Assembly (NCBI RefSeq): GCF_003627075.1
Contig: NZ_CP032630.1
Coordinates: 1,426,001 to 1,490,000, forward strand
From: Protaetiibacter intestinalis
Lineage (GTDB): Bacteria; Actinomycetota; Actinomycetes; Actinomycetales; Microbacteriaceae
Direction: 5' to 3'
Length of the DNA: 64,000 nucleotides
How positions within the stretch are numbered: the stretch's first letter is position 1; every line of letters starts with the position of its first letter. A program made the translations under genes and the position numbers. This document shows, one piece after another, positions 23,960 to 30,693 of the stretch. Under the pieces are notes generated by a model. The model was not told the DNA's origin. It made no database searches and was given only the letters and a program-made list of their open reading frames with translations.

Positions 23960-24880
23960 TCAGAGCACCGCCGAGTGGCGGCGCGGCTGACCGACCGTCT
24001 CGAGCAGCCGCGCGACGTCGCGACTCGGGGGCTCGCCGAACTGGCGACGGTACTCACGGCTGAACTGCGAGGGGCTCTCGTAGCCGACGGCGTATGCGGT
24101 GCCGGCGATGTCGGCGGGGTCGGCGAGCAGCCGCAGCCGCGCCTCCTGCAGCCGGATGCTCTTCTGGTACTGGATGGGGCTCATCGCGGTGACGGTGTGG
24201 AACGCGCGGTGGAACGCCGAGGCACTCATGTTCGCGAGCGACGCCAGCTCGTCGACGCGCACCGTCTCGGCGTAGCGCTCGCGCATCCATCGGGCGACGT
24301 GGCGCACGCGGCTCAGGCTGCTGTCGGCGAGGCCGAGCTGGCGCACGGTCGCCCCCTGCTCGCCCGACATGACGAGCCAGAGGATCTCGCGCTCGATCAT
24401 CGGGGCGAGCACGGGGATGTCGCGCGGGGTGTCGAGCAGCCGCAGCATCCGCACCGCCGCGTCGAGCAGGCGCGCGGATGCGGTGCCCACGGCGATCGCG
24501 GGTGGGACGGGTTCGCCGCGCACGGGCCGCGCGACGTCGGCGGCGGCGGGGTTGAGCAGCAGCTCCGCGATGACCTCCGGACGCAGCTCGAGCCCGAAGC
24601 CGAGGGCGGGGTGGTCGGGCGACACGTCCGTGTAACGTCCGCTCACGGGCACCTCGACCGAGGCGACGAGGAACTGCCCCGGGCCGTAGTCGTGCACGGC
24701 GTCGCCGACCGAGAGGCGCTTCGAACCCTGGGCGACGATCGCGAGCACCGTGCCCGTCGTCGACTCGTCCTGCGGCCCGGACTCGTCCTGACGGGCGACG
24801 AGCACGCCGGGGATGGCGGTGGGCGAGACCCCGTTCGCGGCGTGGCGGACGAGCAGGCTCTGCAGTTCGGGCAACGACAT
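23960..24880 (-). CDS. AraC-family transcriptional regulator
   Basis: 306 aa. The N-terminal half is the AraC_N type ligand domain (VLAIVAQGSKRLSVGD, YGPGQFLVASVEVPVSG). The C-terminal half has two HTHs: VDELASLANMSASAFHRAFH and the second ending FGYESPSQFSREYRRQFG-like, here VGYESPSQFSREYRRQFG. The ATG at 24880 begins the conserved start MSLPELQSLL. It is divergent from an SDR gene 124 bp away, the common arrangement in which such regulators control the neighbouring oxidoreductase. The inducer is unknown. Confidence 0.88.
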   Translation of the reverse strand: MSLPELQSLLVRHAANGVSPTAIPGVLVARQDESGPQDESTTGTVLAIVAQGSKRLSVGDAVHDYGPGQFLVASVEVPVSGRYTDVSPDHPALGFGLELRPEVIAELLLNPAAADVARPVRGEPVPPAIAVGTASARLLDAAVRMLRLLDTPRDIPVLAPMIEREILWLVMSGEQGATVRQLGLADSSLSRVRHVARWMRERYAETVRVDELASLANMSASAFHRAFHTVTAMSPIQYQKSIRLQEARLRLLADPADIAGTAYAVGYESPSQFSREYRRQFGEPPSRDVARLLETVGQPRRHSAVL

Positions 24881-25004
24881 GCGCCGATTCAAGCAGCACG
24901 ACCGCACCGGTGTCGCCGGATCGTGGCGGATCGAGCAGGATCAGGCAAGGGTCTGGCGTGAATCCCCTACCGCCCCCCTGCGGCTCGCGGCTTGGCTGGA
25001 GGGC

Positions 25005-25787
25005 ATGAACAGTCAGCAGAACGAACACCCGTCCGTCGTCGTGGTGACCGGTGCGAGCGCCGGCATCGGGCGCAGCGCCGCCGTCGAGATCGCCCGGCGC
25101 GGCTCCGGCGTCATCGCGACCTACCACTCTCGCCCGGAGGGCGCCGAGGAGACCGTCGCCCTCATCGAGGAGCTCGGAGGGCGGGCTCACGCGCTCCGGC
25201 TCGACGTCGGCGACACCGCGACCTTCCCCGCCTTCCACGACGCGGTGCGCGACCTCCTCGCCTCCGAGTGGGGCGCCGACAGCATCGACGCGCTCGTCAA
25301 CAACGCCGGCTTCGGCGGCGGCCGCTCCTTCGAGGAGATGACCGAGGAAGCCTTCGACGACTACTACCGCGTGCTGTTGCGCGGCCCCTACTTCCTCACC
25401 CGGTCGCTCCTGCCGCTGCTCGCGCCGGGCGGCGCGATCCTCAGCGTCTCCAGCAGCTCCGTGCGCCCCGGCGACACCGAGCCCGGCTACTCCGGGTACG
25501 CGGGGATGAAGGCCGGCCTCATCACGGCGAGCCGCTTCCTGGCCCGCGAGCTCGGCGAGCGCGGCATCCGCGTCAACACGATCGCACCCGGACCCACCCG
25601 TACGCGCCTCGGCGGCGACGCCTTCGAGAAGTACCCGGAGATCATCGCCCCGCTCGCCGCGAAGACGGTGCTCGGCCGCATCGGCGAACCCGAGGACATC
25701 GGGCGCGTCATCGCGTTCCTCGTCTCGCCCGAGGCGGCCTGGATCACCGGCCAGGACATCCAGGTGTCCGGCGGGTACGCGCTGTGA
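25005..25787 (+). CDS. short-chain dehydrogenase/reductase
   Basis: Classical NAD(P)-dependent SDR, 260 aa. The cofactor motif is TGASAGIGRSAA (residues about 13-24), then NNAGFGGG. The catalytic Ser is in SVSSSSVRPG and the Tyr/Lys pair in GYSGYAGMKAG (Y-x-x-x-K). The ending GQDIQVSGGYAL is typical. TGGAGGG lies just upstream of the ATG at 25005. It is probably regulated by the divergent AraC protein and is coupled to a second SDR through a GTGA overlap. The substrate is not evident. Confidence 0.9.
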   Translation: MNSQQNEHPSVVVVTGASAGIGRSAAVEIARRGSGVIATYHSRPEGAEETVALIEELGGRAHALRLDVGDTATFPAFHDAVRDLLASEWGADSIDALVNNAGFGGGRSFEEMTEEAFDDYYRVLLRGPYFLTRSLLPLLAPGGAILSVSSSSVRPGDTEPGYSGYAGMKAGLITASRFLARELGERGIRVNTIAPGPTRTRLGGDAFEKYPEIIAPLAAKTVLGRIGEPEDIGRVIAFLVSPEAAWITGQDIQVSGGYAL

Positions 25788-26611
25788 CCTCCGTCGAGGG
25801 TCGTTGGGGCACGGTCGTGCTCACGGGTGCGACGAGCGGCATCGGCGAGGCGACGGCGCGGCTGCTCGTCACGCGGTGCGAGGTGCTCGTCGTCCAGGGG
25901 CCCGAGTCTGCGGATGCCGTCGCGCCGCTGCTGCGGGAGCTGCGGACGCGGGGCCGCGCCGAGGTGCACTACGTGCCGGCGGACTTCACGAGCCTCGACG
26001 CCGTCGTCGACGCGGCGCGCGCGATCCGGGCGCGGGTGCCGCACGGGATCGACCTGCTCATCAACGACGCGGGTGTGCCGGGTGCTCCCGAGCGGCTCCT
26101 GACCGTCGACGGCTTCGAGCGCACCCTCCAGGTGAACGCGCTCGCGCCCGCGCTCCTCACGCGCCTGCTCGTGCCGGCGCTCGCCGCGGGCGCGCGCATC
26201 GTCAACGTCGGCTCGTCGGCGCACCGGGTCGAGCGGTTCCACCTCGACGACCCCGACCTCGTCCACGACTACTCGCCGGTGGCGGCCTACGCGCGGTCGA
26301 AGCTCGCGATGGTCACCTGGTCGGCACTGCTCGCCGAGGAGGAGGCGGGCACCTCGACGACCGTCGTCGCGCTGTGCCCGGGACTCAACGACACCCCGCT
26401 GAGCGCGGCGATGATGGGTCGCATCGGCGGACCGCCGTCGCGCGGGGCCGAGCGCGTGCTGCATGCAACGGTCGCGGACGTGCCGTCGGGTTCGTACCTC
26501 GAGGACGATCGGGTCGTCGCCCCGAGTCCCGAGGTGACCGACCCGGGCAACCGGGCGCGGCTCGCCGCCCTCTACGTCGGGCGGCTCGCGCCCGTCGCCT
26601 CCCGGAGATGA
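25784..26611 (+). CDS. short-chain dehydrogenase/reductase, second of the pair
   Basis: 275 aa SDR resembling the retinol-dehydrogenase/protochlorophyllide-reductase branch. Cofactor motif TGATSGIGEATA, then INDAGVPGAPE in place of NNAG. The catalytic Ser lies in NVGSSAHRV and YxxxK in AAYARSKLA. The GTG at 25784 overlaps the previous stop. It is followed by two hairpins. It likely shares a pathway with the preceding SDR, inferred from coupling only. Confidence 0.85.
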   Translation: MTSVEGRWGTVVLTGATSGIGEATARLLVTRCEVLVVQGPESADAVAPLLRELRTRGRAEVHYVPADFTSLDAVVDAARAIRARVPHGIDLLINDAGVPGAPERLLTVDGFERTLQVNALAPALLTRLLVPALAAGARIVNVGSSAHRVERFHLDDPDLVHDYSPVAAYARSKLAMVTWSALLAEEEAGTSTTVVALCPGLNDTPLSAAMMGRIGGPPSRGAERVLHATVADVPSGSYLEDDRVVAPSPEVTDPGNRARLAALYVGRLAPVASRR

Positions 26612-26615
26612 CGAA

Positions 26616-26636
26616 GGAGAGGGGCGACCCCTCTCC
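26616..26636 (+). terminator. hairpin after the SDR pair
   Basis: GGAGAGGGG (26616-26624) pairs perfectly with CCCCTCTCC (26628-26636) around a 3-nt loop, 4 bp after the stop codon. Confidence 0.7.
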
Positions 26637-26659
26637 GCCTCCAATCTATCGAACGACCC

Positions 26660-26678
26660 GGGGCTTGCCGCAAGCCCC
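26660..26678 (+). promoter_or_regulatory. 19-bp inverted repeat resembling the rifamycin-associated element
   Basis: GGGGCTTGCCGCAAGCCCC is a perfect 9-1-9 inverted repeat 48 bp upstream of helR, extended outward by CGACC/GGTCG with one mismatch. As I recall it, the rifamycin-associated element (RAE) is a 19-bp inverted repeat of this kind found upstream of rifamycin-induced genes in actinomycetes, including helR. The exact consensus should be compared. Induction by rifamycins is thus inferred. Confidence 0.7.
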
Positions 26679-26726
26679 CGGTCGTGGAGCAGAATCGACC
26701 TTCTGCCGTGCCGAAGGACGTGATGC

Positions 26727-28880
26727 GTGACCCGTCGAAACCCTGTCTTCGACCTCCCCGATCGCCTCGCCGCGAAGCGCGACCCCGCGCTCATCGCGGG
26801 CGATGAGGAGCATTTCGCGCGCATCGCCGAGACGCTCGAGGCGACGATCGCCGAACTCGGCGAGCGGCTCGCGGCCGAGCGGCGTCGGCCGCAGGGCGAG
26901 GGTCAGGATGCGCTCGACCGCGACCAGGAGATCCATCGGCTGACCGCGCAGCTGCGCTCGCTCACCCGCTTCGGCCTCGACCTGTGCCTCGGCCGGATCG
27001 TGCGCGCGGGTGAGGCCGAGCCGGTCTACATCGGCCGTCTCGGCCTCACCGACCGCGACGGTGAGCGCCTGCTCGTCGACTGGCGCTCGCCCGCCGCCGA
27101 GCCCTTCTTCGCCGCCACCCACGGCGACCCGCACGGCCTCGTCAGCCGCCGCCGCTTCCGCTGGACCCGCGGCCGCATCACCGACTACTGGGACGAGGCG
27201 TTCACCGCCGAGGGGCTCGAGAACACCGCCGCCCTCGACGACCAGTCGGCGTTCATCGCGAGCCTCGGCAGCAGCCGCTCGGCCCGCATGCGCGACGTGC
27301 TCGGCACCATCCAGGCCGACCAGGACGCCATCATCCGCGCCTCATCGCGCGGCGCCCTCGTGGTCGACGGCGGCCCCGGCACCGGCAAGACCGTCGTGGC
27401 GCTGCACCGCAGCGCCTACCTGCTGTACTCCGACCCGCGCCTCAGCCGCGGCCGCGGCGGCGTGCTGTTCGTCGGCCCGAGCGCCGGCTACCTCGCCTAC
27501 ACCGCCGACGTGCTGCCGGGACTCGGCGAGGAGGGCGTGCAGACCTGCACCCTGCGCGACCTCGTGCCCGAGGGGGCGGATGCCGGGGTCGAGGCGGATG
27601 CCGAGGTCGCGCGGTTGAAGTCCTCCGTCGCGATGGTGCGGGCCGTCGAGGCCGCCGTGCGCTACCACGAGCGCCCGCCCACCACGGGGCTCGCCGTGAC
27701 GACCGACTGGGCCGCGCTGCACCTCGACGCCGACGACTGGGCGGAGGCCTTCGACGCACCCGACCCCGGCACCCCGCACAACGAGGCGCGGCTCGTGGTG
27801 TGGGAGGCGCTGCTCGAGATCCTCGAACGGCAGCACGACGACCGCATCCCGCCCCACCAGGTGCGCCGCTCGCTCACGCGCAACGCCGAACTGCGCGCCG
27901 CCTTCAGCCGCGCCTGGCCGGTGCTCGACCCCGCGGGGGTCGTGGGCGACCTGTGGTCGGTGCCCGCCTACCTGCGGGTGAGCGCACCGTGGCTCGCCGC
28001 GGAGGAGGTCGCGCTGCTGCAGCGTGGTGAGCCGCGCGCGTGGACGGTCTCCGACCTGCCGATCCTCGACGCGGCCCGCCTGCGCATCGGCGACCCGCGC
28101 ACCTCATCCGTGCGGCGCCGCGCCGAGGCGGAGCTCGCCGACCGGCGCGAGCGGATGTCGACCGTGATCGACTACCTCGTCGGTTCGCAGGAGCTCGACG
28201 ACGGCGAGGGTGTCATGACGATGCTGTCGGTCTCCGACCTGCAGAACACCCTCGTCGACGAGTCGGGGATCGCGCACCTCGACCCCGACGAGCTGGCGGG
28301 GCCGTTCGCCCACGTCGTCGTCGACGAGGCGCAGGAGCTCACCGACGCCGAGTGGCAGATGCTGCTCGCGCGGTGCCCCTCCCGCAGCTTCACGATCGTC
28401 GGCGACCGCGCCCAGGCGCGCCACGGCTTCACCGAGAGCTGGGAGGAGCGCCTCACCCGGGTGGGCCTGCGTGCCGTCACGCTCGCCTCGCTCACCATCA
28501 ACTACCGCACGCCGGCCGAGATCATGGCGGAGGCCGAGCCCGTGATCCGCGCGGCGATCCCGGATGCCAACGTGCCGGTCTCGGTGCGCAGCAACGGCAT
28601 CCCGGTGCGCCACGGTCGGCTCGACGAGCTCGACACCGTGCTCGGCGCCTGGCTCGCCGAGCACGACGACGGCGTCGCGTGCGTCATCGGCGCCCCGGGG
28701 TTCGCACCGGGGGAGCGGGTGCGCTCGCTCACCCCGGAGCTCGCGAAGGGGCTCGAGTTCGACCTCGTCGTGCTCGTCGACCCCGCGCGGTTCGGCACCG
28801 GCATCGAGGGCGCCGTCGACCACTACGTCGCGATGACCCGCGCCACCGAGCGACTCGTCGTGCTCGAGGGCGGAGCCTGA
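26727..28880 (+). CDS. helR: HelR-type RNA polymerase-recycling ATPase
   Basis: 717-aa helicase-like ATPase of the HelD/HelR group. These proteins insert arms into RNA polymerase, release stalled or rifampicin-bound enzyme and confer rifamycin tolerance. The N-terminal coiled-coil arm is about residues 20-75. Walker A is GGPGTGKTVVALHR (near 213) and Walker B VVVDEAQELTDAEW (near 531). Later motifs are VGDRAQARHGF, NYRTPAEIM, KGLEFDLVVLVDP and YVAMTRATERLVVL. The insert between about 275 and 500 would hold the polymerase-channel loop. GAAGGA precedes the GTG at 26727. The upstream inverted repeat supports HelR rather than a UvrD/Rep DNA helicase. Confidence 0.9.
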   Translation: MTRRNPVFDLPDRLAAKRDPALIAGDEEHFARIAETLEATIAELGERLAAERRRPQGEGQDALDRDQEIHRLTAQLRSLTRFGLDLCLGRIVRAGEAEPVYIGRLGLTDRDGERLLVDWRSPAAEPFFAATHGDPHGLVSRRRFRWTRGRITDYWDEAFTAEGLENTAALDDQSAFIASLGSSRSARMRDVLGTIQADQDAIIRASSRGALVVDGGPGTGKTVVALHRSAYLLYSDPRLSRGRGGVLFVGPSAGYLAYTADVLPGLGEEGVQTCTLRDLVPEGADAGVEADAEVARLKSSVAMVRAVEAAVRYHERPPTTGLAVTTDWAALHLDADDWAEAFDAPDPGTPHNEARLVVWEALLEILERQHDDRIPPHQVRRSLTRNAELRAAFSRAWPVLDPAGVVGDLWSVPAYLRVSAPWLAAEEVALLQRGEPRAWTVSDLPILDAARLRIGDPRTSSVRRRAEAELADRRERMSTVIDYLVGSQELDDGEGVMTMLSVSDLQNTLVDESGIAHLDPDELAGPFAHVVVDEAQELTDAEWQMLLARCPSRSFTIVGDRAQARHGFTESWEERLTRVGLRAVTLASLTINYRTPAEIMAEAEPVIRAAIPDANVPVSVRSNGIPVRHGRLDELDTVLGAWLAEHDDGVACVIGAPGFAPGERVRSLTPELAKGLEFDLVVLVDPARFGTGIEGAVDHYVAMTRATERLVVLEGGA

Positions 28881-28883
28881 CGC

Positions 28884-29516
28884 TCAGTCGCGCTCGACCA
28901 TCCGGCTGAGCGTGAGCGGCGGCGCGTCGGGCGACTGCAGCACGAGCTCGTCGCCCGCGCAGACGAAGTGGTCGATGTCGGTGAAGCCGGACGACAGCGA
29001 CTGCGTGCCCGGGTCGGCCTCGATCGCCTGCCCCTTGAAGCTCCAGCTCGTCTCGAGCAGGCTCTCCCAGCCGTCCGCGACGACACGGATCTCCTCGCCC
29101 GAGACCGTCCACACGCCGCTCGCCTGGCCGGTGATCTCGCCGAGCACGTCGCCGAAGTTCGTCGGCATCCGCATGGTGAAGGCGGTCGGCAGCACGTTCA
29201 TGCCGAAGCCGTGCTCGATGAACTCGTAGACGATGCTGCCGTCGGCGATGATCTCGTACTCGCTCGCCCCCGCGGCCTCGAGCGCCGCGTCGAAGTAGGC
29301 CTGCAGGGCGGGGGCCTCGGCGACCCACGCGCCCGTGACGCACTCCATGGCGGCGCGTTCGGCGGCGGGGTCCTGCGCGGGCGCGCCGGCCGCGTCGGGC
29401 GCGGAGGGGGCGGTGGCCCCCTCCGACCCGGCGGTGGCGCATCCCGCGAGTGCCGCGGCGCCCGCGAGGGCGAGCGCGAGCGCGGCACCCCTCGGGCGCC
29501 GTCGGCCCCCGCTCAC
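28884..29516 (-). CDS. putative lipoprotein (third of a three-gene set)
   Basis: 210 aa, unrecognised. The signal peptide after MSGGRRRPRG ends in the lipobox AALAGC. An Ala/Pro/Ser linker (to about residue 55) precedes a beta-rich domain with two cysteines (MECVTGAW and HFVCAGDEL), likely a disulfide. That domain includes EVRVVADGW-like strands (EIRVVADGWESLLE). The GTG at 29516 overlaps the upstream gene's stop. A longer open frame through the upstream gene lacks a signal peptide and is rejected. It ends 3 bp from the convergent helR. Confidence 0.72.
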   Translation of the reverse strand: MSGGRRRPRGAALALALAGAAALAGCATAGSEGATAPSAPDAAGAPAQDPAAERAAMECVTGAWVAEAPALQAYFDAALEAAGASEYEIIADGSIVYEFIEHGFGMNVLPTAFTMRMPTNFGDVLGEITGQASGVWTVSGEEIRVVADGWESLLETSWSFKGQAIEADPGTQSLSSGFTDIDHFVCAGDELVLQSPDAPPLTLSRMVERD

Positions 29517-30019
29517 GAGAGCGATCCGACGAAGCTGAACTCCATCTCGAGGGTCGCGGGGGCCACGGAGAGCGTCGCCATGTAGGTCTCCGACTTGGCC
29601 GCGAGCCCGAGTTCGTCGTCGCCCTGGTCGAGGTCGGCGAAGCTCGGCGTGAACCACGTGATGCCGGCGGCGGCGAGCCGGTCGGCGTACGCCTGCGCCT
29701 CGTCGATCGAGCCGACCGTGACGGTGATCGACCAGACGCCCCCTTCGCCGACCGGATTCGCCCCCGAGGTCTCGAAGGTGGGCGTCGCGTCCGGGCGCGG
29801 GAGCGCCTCGGGCCACGGCCAGGCCGGGTCGATGAAGCCGCCCACAGTCGGCGCGTCCGGCGTATCCACCGTCTCGTCGGTCGTCGAGTCGGACTGGGTG
29901 GGCGGGTCGGCGACCTCGGGCGTGGTCGGGGCGGGCGCGGCGCAGCCGCTCAGGGCCAACAGGATGCCGGCGCCGCCGACGAGGGCGAGGCGGGCGCGGA
30001 TGCGGATGCGGATGCTCAC
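29513..30019 (-). CDS. putative lipoprotein (second of the set)
   Basis: 168 aa. The signal peptide ends in the lipobox LALSGC (Cys near residue 26), then a Thr/Asp/Pro-rich linker. The mature domain contains PWPEALPRPDATPTF and a compact alpha/beta region (IDEAQAYADRLAAAGITWF). Its architecture parallels the upstream neighbour, which also has a short motif PSELPLPDGIPV before an ADELTALHDWYRGAGW helix. The two look like distant paralogues. It overlaps both neighbours by 4 bp. Confidence 0.72.
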   Translation of the reverse strand: MSIRIRIRARLALVGGAGILLALSGCAAPAPTTPEVADPPTQSDSTTDETVDTPDAPTVGGFIDPAWPWPEALPRPDATPTFETSGANPVGEGGVWSITVTVGSIDEAQAYADRLAAAGITWFTPSFADLDQGDDELGLAAKSETYMATLSVAPATLEMEFSFVGSLS

Positions 30020-30564
30020 GAGCTCTGGACCTCCAGGTTGTACTGCACGCCGGTGGGCCAGTCCGCCATACCGGAGACGGTGGCGCGTCGCAGCGGGCCG
30101 GTTTCGTTGGTCTCGGGGCTCGCGTAGATGGACAGCACGACGCCGTCCACCTCGAACTCCGACTCGACGGTCCAGCCGGCGCCCCGGTACCAGTCGTGCA
30201 GCGCGGTCAGCTCGTCGGCGGATGCGGCGTCGAAGACGAGGTAGAAGCTCTCACCCGAGCGGATGCCGCTCACAGGGATGCCGTCGGGCAGCGGCAGCTC
30301 GGAGGGCCAGCCGCTCGGCATCTCGACGGCGGTGTACCCGGCCGCGATCGCCTCCGGGCTGAGACCCTCGGTGCCGGGCTGGACGGTGTCGTCGTCGCCC
30401 TCGTCCTCGGGGGCGTCGGAGACGAGCTCCTCGGCATCCTCGACGAGCTCGCCGAGCTCATCCAGATCGGGGACGGACGGGACGGTGGGGACGCAGGCGC
30501 ACAGGGCGAGCGCCGCGACGGCGAGCGCGGCGGGCGCGAGCGCCGCCGGGATTCGTGAGGGCAT
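30016..30564 (-). CDS. putative lipoprotein (first of the set)
   Basis: 182 aa. The signal peptide ends ALALCAC, a usable lipobox; a very acidic linker (DLDELGELVEDAEELVSD, EDEGDDD) follows. The domain after about residue 75 has GWPSELPLPDGIPVSG and a helix ELTALHDWYRGAGWTV. It then ends in strands. AAAGGA lies upstream of the ATG at 30564. It leads a coupled three-lipoprotein operon divergent from a large LuxR-type regulator 129 bp away, which may control it. Function is unknown. Confidence 0.75.
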   Translation of the reverse strand: MPSRIPAALAPAALAVAALALCACVPTVPSVPDLDELGELVEDAEELVSDAPEDEGDDDTVQPGTEGLSPEAIAAGYTAVEMPSGWPSELPLPDGIPVSGIRSGESFYLVFDAASADELTALHDWYRGAGWTVESEFEVDGVVLSIYASPETNETGPLRRATVSGMADWPTGVQYNLEVQSS

Positions 30565-30680
30565 ACGGGTGTCCTTTCGAACGGGCTGTGTGGTGGCGCG
30601 GCGCCCCCCGGCGCCGACGACATCAGGGTCACAGAACGGCGTGCGTACGCAATCGGTACGAATTACCTACGGGCGCTCGC

Positions 30681-30686
30681 TACGAT
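30681..30686 (+). promoter_or_regulatory. -10 box TACGAT of leaderless LuxR-type regulator
   Basis: TACGAT, 7-nt spacer, then the GTG at 30694. Confidence 0.55.
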
Positions 30687-30693
30687 CACAACC

